A model generated the notes under the pieces. That model was not told where the DNA came from and did no database searches. It saw only the letters and a program-made list of their open reading frames with translations. A stretch of 64,000 nt of DNA from Hymenobacter translucens (GTDB lineage Bacteria; Bacteroidota; Bacteroidia; Cytophagales; Hymenobacteraceae). Of this stretch, positions 8,446 to 16,201 are shown piece by piece. The stretch's first letter is position 1. Every line of letters begins with the position of its first letter. Location: contig NZ_JAJERB010000002.1 in NCBI RefSeq assembly GCF_020685205.1, positions 558,001-622,000 of the forward strand, given 5' to 3'. A program made the translations under genes and the position numbers.

Positions 8446-9906
8446 ATGCTTGAAATTATACTCGAAATAGTCGTTGTCCTGATTGTGGTGGGGCTGCAGA
8501 TCCGTGTGTTTCTGCAAACCCGTAGCAACGCGCAGCGGCTGGGTCAGCTGTACCCGGCCAAAAATGCGTTGCGGGTAGAGCGGCGCATGGTGCTGCCCGA
8601 CGGTACCGATCTGCCCGAATATGCCGCCAACGCCCCGGACGGCTCGTTCGTGGTCGATATCATCAAGGCGGAAAAAGTATCCGAAGACTTCCGGGAAATT
8701 CTGGTCGACACCAACGACTACCTGCGGCACAACAAAGGCGCCGCGTCCGACTTCGGCATTCTGAAAGACATTTCGGAGCGACAGTCCCAGGTGCTTGACA
8801 CGGCCGTGCAGGCCAACGTGGCGACGCCGCTGTACCTGGGCTTGCTGGGTACGTTTATGGGCGTGATTCTGGGCCTGGTGGGCATCGCCCGCAACGGGGT
8901 GTCGGATGAAGATGCGCTGACGCCCTTCCTGACCGGCGTGCTCATTGCCATGACCGGCTCCTTCGTGGGTTTACTGCTCACGATGCTCGGCAACAGCGAA
9001 GTCCGCAAAGCCCGGCAGCGGCTCGAGCAGCTCAAAAACGCCTACTACACCTTCCTGCAGGCCCGCCTGCTGCCGGTGCTGCACAACGACATGGCCAACA
9101 GCCTGTCGACGCTGAAGGGCGTGCTCGATGCCTTCAACCAGGATTTCATCGGCAAGGTCACCGTATTCGAGCCCATCATCGGCACGCTCACCGAGAACGT
9201 GAAGGTGCAGCGCGACTTCCTGACCCGGCTCAACGAAATCGGGTTCGACCAGATGGCCAGCGCCAACGTGGCCGTGTTTGAGAAGGTCAGTCAGTCGGCC
9301 GAGCTGTTTGCGCAGTTTATGGGCTACCAGCAGCGGCTCAACCAGATGCTGGAAGATGGCACCGCCACCGCCCGGGCCGTGAGCAGCATTCTGGACCGGC
9401 TGGTCGGCTTCGAGCGGGGCATCAACAACGTAGGCCAGTACATCGGGCAGCACGACAATGTTATCCAGCACCAGCTCGACTTTTTCCAGCGCCACCAGCA
9501 GGAGATGAGCAACCTCGCGGCCCGCACCGAGCAGTACTTCGACCAGGCCGCCGGCCGCCTCACCGACCTGATGCAGCAGCGCCTGAGCTACCACGAGCGC
9601 GACGCCCAGCAGGCCTACGAGAAGTGGGGGCAGTATTTCCAGAAGCTCAACGAGGACAACGTGTTTGAGCGCATCACCCGCTACCTGGAGCCGTTCCAGA
9701 ACCTGAATGCCCAGCAGGAGGCCCTGGGCCGCGACGTGACGGCCACCCAGCGGGAGCTTTTGCGCAAAGTCGAGCTGGACTCCCAGATTCAGGCCAAGCT
9801 GCTCGCCGAGCTGTCGAACCTGAACACGGTGCTGGTGAAAGCCACGTCGAAAAACCGGTTTCAGCGGTTTATGGACAAGCTGTTTGGCGGCGTACAGCCC
9901 CAGTAG
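8446..9906 (+). CDS. MotA/TolQ/ExbB-like channel protein with long cytoplasmic tail
   Basis: 486 residues. TM1 lies at about 4-25, a cytoplasmic domain at about 30-125, TM2 at 128-150 (LGLLGTFMGVILGL) and TM3 at 161-182 (GVLIAMTGSFVGLLLTML). The TM2-TM3 pair carries the small-residue and threonine pattern of the MotA/TolQ/ExbB family. Three TM helices with the first at the extreme N-terminus is the TolQ/ExbB/ZorA topology, not the four-helix MotA one. Residues 183-486 form a long Gln/Leu-rich helical tail, as in ZorA of the Zorya defence system. With the MotB-like gene at 10278 it should form a proton- or sodium-driven rotary stator; this follows from family knowledge and is not tested here. 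The start at 8446 gives an immediate TM helix. Confidence 0.85.
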   Translation: MLEIILEIVVVLIVVGLQIRVFLQTRSNAQRLGQLYPAKNALRVERRMVLPDGTDLPEYAANAPDGSFVVDIIKAEKVSEDFREILVDTNDYLRHNKGAASDFGILKDISERQSQVLDTAVQANVATPLYLGLLGTFMGVILGLVGIARNGVSDEDALTPFLTGVLIAMTGSFVGLLLTMLGNSEVRKARQRLEQLKNAYYTFLQARLLPVLHNDMANSLSTLKGVLDAFNQDFIGKVTVFEPIIGTLTENVKVQRDFLTRLNEIGFDQMASANVAVFEKVSQSAELFAQFMGYQQRLNQMLEDGTATARAVSSILDRLVGFERGINNVGQYIGQHDNVIQHQLDFFQRHQQEMSNLAARTEQYFDQAAGRLTDLMQQRLSYHERDAQQAYEKWGQYFQKLNEDNVFERITRYLEPFQNLNAQQEALGRDVTATQRELLRKVELDSQIQAKLLAELSNLNTVLVKATSKNRFQRFMDKLFGGVQPQ

Positions 9907-9914
9907 CCAGTAGC

Positions 9915-9932
9915 GCGAACTTTGTAGTTCGC
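9915..9932. repeat. Short palindrome after the MotA-like gene
   Basis: GCGAAC, six bases, GTTCGC forms a small hairpin immediately before cassette 2. There is no U-tract, so it is not a convincing terminator. Confidence 0.5.
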
Positions 9933-9937
9933 CTACC

Positions 9938-9980
9938 AGAACGTCATGCTGAGCTTGTCGAAGCATCTCTACCGCTTCGT
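9938..9980 (+). repeat. 43-bp terminal inverted repeat, left copy of cassette 2
   Basis: Identical over 43 bases to the left repeat of cassette 1 (2176-2218), and inverted relative to 10161-10203. Confidence 0.85.
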
Positions 9981-10000
9981 CACAATGGAACTGCTTTCCA

Positions 10001-10198
10001 ATGTTTGAGAATCAAAGCCATATCATTGCCAGGATACTAAATTCTGAAGTTGTGCTTCAGCACTTTGGCTATTGGCCGGATTTTGATGATGCCGAAGTGA
10101 ATAAGGTCATTTTCGAAGCGCATTATTGCCGAAGAAGCATTTGTAATGAGCCTCACCTCAACGAAGCGGTAGAGATGCTTCGACTTTGCTCAGCATGA
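10001..10198 (+). CDS. Imm50-like fragment inside an inverted-repeat cassette
   Basis: 65 residues. The segment ILNSEVVLQHFGYWPDF followed by DDAEV resembles the N-terminal region of Imm50-type immunity proteins (established family, recognised by eye). Those proteins are roughly twice as long, so this is probably a truncated remnant. The last 12 codons and the stop (TGA 10196-10198) are read from the right-hand repeat, giving a tail EAVEMLRLCSA that is unrelated to the family. No toxin gene is adjacent. It lies between the MotA-like and MotB-like genes and is richer in A+T than either. A chance ORF is possible but less likely given the match. Confidence 0.45.
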   Translation: MFENQSHIIARILNSEVVLQHFGYWPDFDDAEVNKVIFEAHYCRRSICNEPHLNEAVEMLRLCSA

Positions 10199-10203
10199 CG
10201 TTC
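10161..10203 (-). repeat. 43-bp terminal inverted repeat, right copy of cassette 2
   Basis: Inverted partner of 9938-9980, differing by a short substitution/indel in the middle (GACTTTGCTC against GACAAGCTC). It supplies the end of the 65-codon ORF. Confidence 0.85.
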
Positions 10204-10224
10204 CATTTACAACAACATCAGCAC

Positions 10225-10254
10225 GCGAGATTCCTCGACTTCGCTCGGAATGAC
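10225..10254. repeat. Second REP-like word next to cassette 2
   Basis: GAGATTCCTCGACTTCGCTCGGAATGAC has the layout of a REP half-element (TCCTCGACTTCGCTCGGA is nearly palindromic). Only one copy is visible in this window. Confidence 0.4.
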
Positions 10255-10277
10255 CGGCCGATAGTATAAGAGTTATT

Positions 10278-10961
10278 ATGAACGACACCACCACGAACAA
10301 CCGCTCTTCCAACGACTTCTTCTGGCCCAGCTACGTGGACCTGATGACGTCCTTGTTCGTGGTGATGCTGGTCTTGTTCGTGTATAGCTTCAAGCTGTTC
10401 AAGGACCGGGAAAACGACCTGAAAAAGGCCAACGGGGAGCTCAAGGCCAAGGCCGAGGAGCTGGAGCAGATTACCAAGATCCGCCGCTCCCTGCAGCGCC
10501 TCGAAGGCCGGTACTTTAAGTACGACCCCGGCCTGGAGCGGCACGAGCTGCTGGTGCCGGTACAGTTCAAGGCCGGGCGCGACGAAATCCAGGATGCCTA
10601 TAAGCCCGCCCTGCTCCAGGCCGGGCAGACGCTCCGCTCAGTGCTCAAAACTATTCGGACCGAGCAGCCCGTGCGCTACCTCGTGATTGTGGAAGGTATG
10701 GCCGCCCGCTACGCCGGCAACGACCCGCGCAACCGCGCCGAAGAGCAGCTCACCTACCAGCTCAGCTACCGCCGGGCCCTGAATCTTCTCAACTTCTGGA
10801 AGCAGAACGGCCTTGATTTCAGCCAGGACTCCGGCATCGAGCTGATTATCGGGGGCAGCGGCTTTTTCGGCACCGGGCGCTACCGTGGGGCCCGCGAAGG
10901 CCAGAACAAGCGGTTCCTGATTCAGGTTATCCCCAAAATCGGGCGGATTACCAGTCGGTAA
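10278..10961 (+). CDS. MotB/ZorB-like protein with OmpA-like C-terminal domain
   Basis: 227 residues. A short cytoplasmic N-terminus is followed by one TM helix (about 18-40) with Asp21 at its start (PSYVDLMTSLF), matching the ion-carrying Asp of MotB/TolR/ExbD/ZorB. A coiled-coil stalk spans about 42-70, then an OmpA-like domain to the C-terminus. The OmpA helix motif (YQLSYRRALNLL) is visible, though the usual NxxLSxxRA Asn is replaced. In known relatives this domain binds peptidoglycan and anchors the stator. It pairs with the MotA-like gene upstream, separated only by repeat cassette 2. A MotB of a flagellum is unlikely, as no flagellar genes are nearby and this group glides or is non-motile. 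Confidence 0.85.
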   Translation: MNDTTTNNRSSNDFFWPSYVDLMTSLFVVMLVLFVYSFKLFKDRENDLKKANGELKAKAEELEQITKIRRSLQRLEGRYFKYDPGLERHELLVPVQFKAGRDEIQDAYKPALLQAGQTLRSVLKTIRTEQPVRYLVIVEGMAARYAGNDPRNRAEEQLTYQLSYRRALNLLNFWKQNGLDFSQDSGIELIIGGSGFFGTGRYRGAREGQNKRFLIQVIPKIGRITSR

Positions 10962-10964
10962 GTC

Positions 10965-11034
10965 GTTGTCAGTTGTTCGTTGTTAGTTGTCCGGTTATTC
11001 TGCTACTGACAACTGACAACGAACAACCGACAAC
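10965..11034. repeat. Long intergenic hairpin of repeated words
   Basis: 27-base arms (10965-10991 and 11008-11034) pair with two mismatches around a 16-base loop. Each arm is made of tandem GTTGTC/AGTTGTT-like words. It closes the motor-like set and lies before the prolyl oligopeptidase gene. There is no T-run after the stem. A near-identical word set recurs at 61489-61565. Confidence 0.8.
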
Positions 11035-11059
11035 TAAAAACTATCAACACCTTTGCGCT

Positions 11060-13294
11060 ATGAACAAAACCTACCTGTCTTTGCTGACCGTGGCCTCGGT
11101 GGCTGCTGTGGCCGCCTGCCGCTCCAGCCAACCGCCCAAAAGCCTGGCCGGCAACGCCTCCGCCACCGAAACGCCCATCATCGAGCAGAACGCCCCGGCC
11201 CGTACTGCTCCCGAAACGCCCCGCCTCACCGTGGACTACCCGAAAACCCGTAAATCCGACCACACCGACGACTACCACGGCACCAAGGTAGCCGACCCCT
11301 ACCGGTGGCTCGAAGACCTCGACTCGCCCGAAACCAAAGCCTGGGTGGAAGCCCAGAACAAGGTTACCTTCGGCTATCTGGAGCAGATTCCGTTTCGCAA
11401 CCGTATCAAGGAGCGCCTCACCAAGATCTGGAACTACGAGCGGTTCAGTATCCCGCAGGAAGAAGGCGGGCGCCTGTACTATTCCCGCAACGACGGTTTG
11501 CAGAACCAGGGGGTGATGTACACCCAGCAAAGCGGGCAGGAAGGTCAGCCCGACCTGCTGCTGGACCCCAACAAGCTTTCCGCCGACGGCACCACCGCCC
11601 TGGCCGGCACCTATTTCTCCCACGACCACCGCTACATGGCGTTTGCTACGTCCGGCGGCGGTTCCGACTGGCAGAAGCTAAAGGTGATGGACCTGAAAAC
11701 CCGGCAGCCGCTCAAAGACGAGCTCCAGTGGGTGAAGGTATCGGGGGCGGCCTGGTACAAGGACGGCTTCTTCTACAGCCGCTACGATGCGCCCAAGGCC
11801 GGCGAAAACCAGCTTTCGGGCAAAAACGAGTTCCACAAGGTCTACTACCACAAGCTCGGTACGCCGCAATCGGCCGACAAGCTCACGTACGAGGACAAGA
11901 CCATGCCCCTGGGCTTCCGGACCGTGGGCACCACCGAAGATGAGCGTTTCCTGCTGCTTTACCTGACCGATGGCAAGGCGGATGGCAACCGCATCATGGC
12001 CCGTGACCTGACCGACCCCAAGCAGGCCGGCAAGTTCACCACGCTGATTTCCAGCTACGAGTACAACAACTCGGTGGTCGGCAACGTGGGTGGGGAGCTG
12101 CTCGTGCTCACCAACTACAAGGCCCCGCGCTACCGCGTCGTCCGCATCGACCCGAAAAAGCCCGCCGAGACCAACTGGAAAGTGGTGCTGCCCGAAACCG
12201 AGAACAAGCTCGACGACGTGAATCACGTGGGCGGCAAGCTGATCGTGAGCTACCTCAAGGATGCCAGCAGCCAGGTAAAGGTGTATTCCGAGAAGGGGGT
12301 ACTGGAAAATGAGGTGGAGCTGCCCGCCATCGGCACCGCCACCGGCTTTGGCGGGCACCGCGACGCCAAGGCCGTGTACTACGCCTTCACCTCGTTTACC
12401 TACCCCACCACCATCTACCGCTACGACCTGGCCACCAAGCAAAGCACGGTGTTCCGGGCTCCGAAGGTAGACGTGGACCCGGCCGACTACGTGACCACCC
12501 AGGTGTTCTACGCCAGCAAGGACGGCACCAAGGTTCCGATGTTCATCACCCACAAGAAAGGCGTGAAGCTCGACGGGCAGAACCCAACGTACCTGTACGC
12601 CTACGGGGGCTTTAACATCTCCCTGACGCCCGGCTTCAGCGTAGCGCGGATGCTGTGGCTGGAAAACGGCGGCATCCTGGCCGTGGCCAACCTGCGCGGG
12701 GGCGGGGAATACGGCGAGGCCTGGCACCAGGCCGGCATGACGCCCAACAAGCAGAACGTGTTCGACGACTTTATTGCCGCTGCCGAGTATCTGACGGTGC
12801 AGAACTACACCAACCCCCAGCGCCTGGCTATTGCCGGTGGCTCCAACGGTGGCCTGCTAGTCGGTGCCATCATGACCCAGCGCCCCGACGTGGCCCACGT
12901 AGCGTTGCCCGCCGTGGGCGTGATGGACATGCTGCGCTACCAGAAGTTTACCATCGGCTGGAACTGGGCCCCGGAGTACGGCACGTCCGACAATTACGCC
13001 CAGTTTCAGAACCTGGTGAAGTTTTCGCCCCTGCACAACCTGAAGGCCGGCACCACCTACCCGGCCACCATGATTACCACCGCCGACCACGACGACCGGG
13101 TGGTGCCCGCGCACTCGTTTAAGTTTGCGGCCACGCTGCAGGAAAAGAACGGCGGGCCTAACCCCCAACTGATTCGCGTGGATGTGAATGCCGGCCACGG
13201 GGCGGGCAAAAGCACGGCGCTGCAGATCCAGGAGTGGGCCGACATCTGGTCGTTCTGCTACCAGAACATGGGCGTGAGCCCGTACGGAAAGTAG
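11060..13294 (+). CDS. Prolyl oligopeptidase family lipoprotein (S9A)
   Basis: 744 residues from ATG 11060. An earlier in-frame start would run through the intergenic hairpin, and this start gives a signal peptide with lipobox AAC near residue 18-20. Peptidase S9 N-terminal beta-propeller spans about 60-490 (opening with DYHGTKVADPYRWLEDL), and the alpha/beta-hydrolase catalytic domain follows. Ser595 lies in GGSNGG, the acid is Asp678 or Asp679 in DHDDRVVPAHS, and the base is His713 in AGHGAGK. It cleaves after proline in short peptides, and a periplasmic or surface location is expected from the lipobox. It appears monocistronic. Confidence 0.93.
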   Translation: MNKTYLSLLTVASVAAVAACRSSQPPKSLAGNASATETPIIEQNAPARTAPETPRLTVDYPKTRKSDHTDDYHGTKVADPYRWLEDLDSPETKAWVEAQNKVTFGYLEQIPFRNRIKERLTKIWNYERFSIPQEEGGRLYYSRNDGLQNQGVMYTQQSGQEGQPDLLLDPNKLSADGTTALAGTYFSHDHRYMAFATSGGGSDWQKLKVMDLKTRQPLKDELQWVKVSGAAWYKDGFFYSRYDAPKAGENQLSGKNEFHKVYYHKLGTPQSADKLTYEDKTMPLGFRTVGTTEDERFLLLYLTDGKADGNRIMARDLTDPKQAGKFTTLISSYEYNNSVVGNVGGELLVLTNYKAPRYRVVRIDPKKPAETNWKVVLPETENKLDDVNHVGGKLIVSYLKDASSQVKVYSEKGVLENEVELPAIGTATGFGGHRDAKAVYYAFTSFTYPTTIYRYDLATKQSTVFRAPKVDVDPADYVTTQVFYASKDGTKVPMFITHKKGVKLDGQNPTYLYAYGGFNISLTPGFSVARMLWLENGGILAVANLRGGGEYGEAWHQAGMTPNKQNVFDDFIAAAEYLTVQNYTNPQRLAIAGGSNGGLLVGAIMTQRPDVAHVALPAVGVMDMLRYQKFTIGWNWAPEYGTSDNYAQFQNLVKFSPLHNLKAGTTYPATMITTADHDDRVVPAHSFKFAATLQEKNGGPNPQLIRVDVNAGHGAGKSTALQIQEWADIWSFCYQNMGVSPYGK

Positions 13295-13380
13295 ACCCGA
13301 GTGCTGGCCGGGCGCTGACAAGAGGGCGAAACCGGGCCTGGGCAAGCTTCACCCTCGGCGCCCGCCTTAAACCAGAGGAT

Positions 13381-13388
13381 TATCTTTC
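13381..13388 (+). promoter_or_regulatory. Possible -7 box TATCTTTC
   Basis: Close to the Bacteroidota -7 consensus TAnnTTTG, 60 bases upstream of the small lipoprotein start. No clear -33 element is visible. Confidence 0.35.
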
Positions 13389-13447
13389 GCGGCCTGCGTT
13401 GTATCTTGCCGCCCCAAACCCAAATGCCCGTCTTATTTCGGCTTATT

Positions 13448-13678
13448 ATGAAGAAAATGATTCTGCTCGGTCTGCTGGCCGGCGCTTCCCTAACGCTGAG
13501 CCTAGCCTCCTGCAGCAATCCTGACAACATGCGGGATGAAGATGTGGCCGTGAAGCCCCTGCCCCAGCTGCCCCCTCCCTCGGATACGACCGGCGGCAAG
13601 GCCGACGCTAACCTGCCCCGGGAAATCAACGCGGTCAACGCCACCGAGGACATCAAGAAAATGCAGCCTCAGATGTAG
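13448..13678 (+). CDS. Small lipoprotein
   Basis: 76 residues from ATG 13448. The signal peptide with lipobox LASC is followed by a short Pro-rich, charged mature part of about 55 residues with no recognisable domain. An upstream in-frame ATG (13406) would bury the signal peptide and is rejected. It is followed at once by a good terminator, so it is probably a single-gene unit. The function is unknown. Confidence 0.7.
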   Translation: MKKMILLGLLAGASLTLSLASCSNPDNMRDEDVAVKPLPQLPPPSDTTGGKADANLPREINAVNATEDIKKMQPQM

Positions 13679-13704
13679 TTTTGGCCTTCCGGCTACCATA
13701 CGCC

Positions 13705-13743
13705 AGCGCCCGACTGCCCCGCGCAGCCGGGCGCTGCTTTTTT
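13705..13743 (+). terminator. Rho-independent terminator
   Basis: Stem AGCGCCCG/CGGGCGCT followed by GCTTTTTTG. Confidence 0.8.
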
Positions 13744-13803
13744 GACCGGCGCTACTCTTGTTCGATTTACCTTACCAGGCACTAACCCCCAAGCACTAAA
13801 ACC

Positions 13804-14337
13804 ATGCGCTCTGCCAACATCACCATCCGCCGCGGCGTGGAAGCCGACCTGCCCCAGGTCCTGGGTCTGATTCAGGAGCTGGCCGAGTACGAGCGGGCTC
13901 CCCAGGAAGTCACCAACACGCTGGCCGACATGCAGCGCGACGGATTCGGTCCCGAACCCATTTTCAAGTTTGTGGTGGCTGAGCGGGCGGCGGATGAAAT
14001 CGTGGGGCTGGCTTTGTTTTACACGGCCTATTCCACCTGGAAGGGTAAGATGCTTTACCTCGAAGACCTGGTGGTGACGGAACAGGAGCGGGGCACCGGC
14101 CTGGGCCGCCTGCTGTTCGATGCCGTGGTGGCCGAGGCCCGGGTAAGCGGAGCCAACCGCCTGAAGTGGCAGGTGCTGGAGTGGAACGAGCCGGCCATCG
14201 GCTTCTACAAAAAGATTGGCGCCAACCTCGACCCCGAGTGGCACAACGGCAACATGACCGCCGAGCAGCTTCAGGCGTACGCCTGCGACCCGACCGTAGC
14301 GGCCGTCATGGGCGCGAACACCTTGCGGAACGAGTAA
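13804..14337 (+). CDS. GNAT-family N-acetyltransferase
   Basis: 177 residues. The acetyl-CoA loop is QERGTGLGR (94-102), preceded by strand YLEDLVV and followed by WNEPAIGFYKKIGA, the usual GNAT C-terminal motif. The pattern is closest to the spermidine/thialysine N-acetyltransferase (SSAT-like) group, so a polyamine or diamine substrate is plausible but unproven. It is convergent with the minus-strand desaturase-family gene, and the two coding regions overlap by 67 bases at their 3' ends. Confidence 0.88.
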   Translation: MRSANITIRRGVEADLPQVLGLIQELAEYERAPQEVTNTLADMQRDGFGPEPIFKFVVAERAADEIVGLALFYTAYSTWKGKMLYLEDLVVTEQERGTGLGRLLFDAVVAEARVSGANRLKWQVLEWNEPAIGFYKKIGANLDPEWHNGNMTAEQLQAYACDPTVAAVMGANTLRNE

Positions 14338-15524
14338 ACCCAGGCCAGGGAAGCAACCAGCCACGCCGCTCCGGCCATTGCCGCCACGGCAAAGTGGGGC
14401 GAGGTGCGTAGCGTCAGCAGCAGCAACCCGACCGAGGCGAGCAGACGCACGGGCTCCAGCAGAAAGGCGCCACGGCGAGCTTCAAATAATGCTCCGCAGG
14501 CCAGGGCCGCCCACACGCACCACGCGGCCACGAGGTAGCGCACCAGCGGCTCCATGTTCTTCTGCGTGAACATAAACACAGCCGCGGCGCCCATCAGCGC
14601 CACGTACTGGCTGAACACGAACCAGTTCACGGTCTTGGGCGCGCTGGTGGTGTATTTCTGATAATTGCCCGGGTCGACTTCCGGAATCTGGTAGGGGCCG
14701 CCCAACTCAGCCGGGCGCCAGCCGGGCCGCCCGACGACCACCCGGACCTTGTTCCAGAAGCCGGGCGTCTGCCGCAGCTGCTCGCGCATCTGGAAGTAGT
14801 GGCCGAAGTTGGCCCAGACCGGATTCCAGGAGTTCAATGGAGTGGTGATGCCATACACCGGCGTTTCCTCTTCCTGCTGGAAGGTGCCGAACATCCGGTC
14901 CCAGATGATAAAGGTGCCGGCGTAGTTCTTGTCGATGTACTTGGGGTTGCGGCCGTGGTGGACGCGGTGATGCGAAGGCGTGTTCAGCACCCACTCCAGC
15001 GGGCCCAGCTTGCCGATAAACTCCGTGTGAATCCAGAACTGGTAGAGCGTGACCAGGGCTGAGGTGTACACAAACCACTCCGTCTCGAAGCCGAGCACAG
15101 CCAGGGGCAGGTAAAACAGAAACGTGAACATGCCCTGAAACGAGCTCTGCCGCAGCGCCACCGACAGGTTGTAGTCCTCGCTTTGGTGGTGTACCACGTG
15201 CCCGCCCCAGAAAAAGTTGATTTCGTGACTGTAGCGGTGGGCAAAGTAGTAGCACAGATCCGCCAGCACAAACAGCAGCAGCCCCGTAGCCCAGGTGCGG
15301 GGCACGTCGAACAGCCGGGCGTGGGTGTACAGCAGCTCGTACACGCCCACGACCCCCACCTTCAGAAAGACGCCCGCAATCTGCGAGGTCATGCCGCAGC
15401 TGATGTTGGTGATGGCGTCGTGAAACCGGTACCGCTCGGTGTGCTGCAGGCGCTCCACCAGCAGCTCCACGCCAATCAGCGCGAAGTAGATCGGGATGGA
15501 CAGGACGATGGGGTTCAGGCTCAT
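14271..15524 (-). CDS. Sterol desaturase / fatty acid hydroxylase family membrane protein
   Basis: 417 residues with several TM helices. The three histidine boxes of the di-iron integral membrane oxygenases are intact: HRYSH (96-100), HVVHH (109-113) and HRVHH (186-190), with an extra His166 between. The catalytic domain ends near 260. The C-terminal 120 residues add about four TM helices (ending near the stop), an extension common in the bacterial branch. It inserts a hydroxyl group or desaturates a lipid substrate, and the substrate cannot be read from sequence. The 3' end overlaps the GNAT gene on the other strand. Confidence 0.88.
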   Translation of the reverse strand: MSLNPIVLSIPIYFALIGVELLVERLQHTERYRFHDAITNISCGMTSQIAGVFLKVGVVGVYELLYTHARLFDVPRTWATGLLLFVLADLCYYFAHRYSHEINFFWGGHVVHHQSEDYNLSVALRQSSFQGMFTFLFYLPLAVLGFETEWFVYTSALVTLYQFWIHTEFIGKLGPLEWVLNTPSHHRVHHGRNPKYIDKNYAGTFIIWDRMFGTFQQEEETPVYGITTPLNSWNPVWANFGHYFQMREQLRQTPGFWNKVRVVVGRPGWRPAELGGPYQIPEVDPGNYQKYTTSAPKTVNWFVFSQYVALMGAAAVFMFTQKNMEPLVRYLVAAWCVWAALACGALFEARRGAFLLEPVRLLASVGLLLLTLRTSPHFAVAAMAGAAWLVASLAWVYSFRKVFAPMTAATVGSQAYA

Positions 15525-15636
15525 GGAAGAAGAGGTAACCGAAGCAGGTCTTCGGCGGGAAAGGTAATGCCAACGGAGGCAGGCGGGCTTTTCAGAGGGT
15601 CTGCTACCGCAGGCCGCGTGAAGGAAAGATAAAAAG

Positions 15637-15666
15637 AAAAGGCCGCTTCGGAAGAAGCGGCCTTTT
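15637..15666 (-). terminator. Terminator for the DUF4286 gene
   Basis: AAAAGGCCGCTTC and GAAGCGGCCTTTT form a 13-bp stem with a short loop. It is symmetric, so it could act in both directions; it lies 45 bases past the minus-strand DUF4286 stop. Confidence 0.8.
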
Positions 15667-15710
15667 ACCGTGTTTGCAGCCGGGCCGGTCAGCTCCGGCT
15701 TTACAGAAGC

Positions 15711-16013
15711 TTAGGCCACTACTTCCAGCATGGTGCGGAAGGAGGCGTAGCGGCCACCAAAGTGCTTGTCGATTTCCCGGATCAGGGCCGGGGCGGCCAC
15801 TTTCCGGTACTCTTCGAGCTGTTCCAGGCTGACGCAGTAATACTGAGAGGCGTAGGTGACGCCGTTATCTTCCTCGTTGAGCAGGCGGCAAAGCTGGCTT
15901 TTCACGAAAAAGCCGGTTGCCATAACCTCCGGGATGTGTACGTCGCGCATGTAGGCAACCCACTGGTCCTCAATTTCCGGATCAAGGCTCGAAGTGACGT
16001 TGTATAGAATCAT
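15711..16013 (-). CDS. DUF4286 family protein
   Basis: 100 residues, starting MILYNVT and carrying VHIPEVMATGFF and QYYCVSLEQLEEY, which are typical of the DUF4286 family (alpha/beta, related to the dimeric ferredoxin-like barrels). There is no signal peptide. The function is unknown in the family, and the gene is single with its own terminator. Confidence 0.85.
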   Translation of the reverse strand: MILYNVTSSLDPEIEDQWVAYMRDVHIPEVMATGFFVKSQLCRLLNEEDNGVTYASQYYCVSLEQLEEYRKVAAPALIREIDKHFGGRYASFRTMLEVVA

Positions 16014-16201
16014 CTGGTAGGGTCTTGGTTGTGGGGAGCCTAGGCTCCTGGATTTTTGGATCTGGCTTGCTGCCGTAAAAGTCGGCGCAGGTCAGGACAA
16101 CACAAAAGTTGCCGAAAAAATCGTGACGCCGCTTTATCTGTCAGCAGGCCGGCGCGCAGTTAACTGCTGACAGGAAATTCAAGACCCCAAGGCCCCGGAA
16201 A
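16014..16201. other. Intergenic region with low-complexity words
   Basis: GGGTCTTGGTTGTGGGG near 16019 and CAAGACCCCAAGGCCCC near 16183 are approximate complements about 160 bases apart, in the same style as 571-712. No gene is supported. Confidence 0.4.

Noticed and set aside
713..10961. Calling the locus a Zorya system outright
   Set aside because: The motor pair fits, but no ZorC, ZorD, ZorE, ZorF or ZorG family protein is recognised, and two unrelated NTPases are present instead.
10965..11034. CRISPR-like repeats in the GTTGTC-word hairpins
   Set aside because: No regular spacers and no cas genes; the words are contiguous and form an inverted repeat.
10973..11059. Earlier start for the prolyl oligopeptidase gene
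   Set aside because: It lies within the intergenic hairpin and would hide the lipoprotein signal; ATG 11060 is better.
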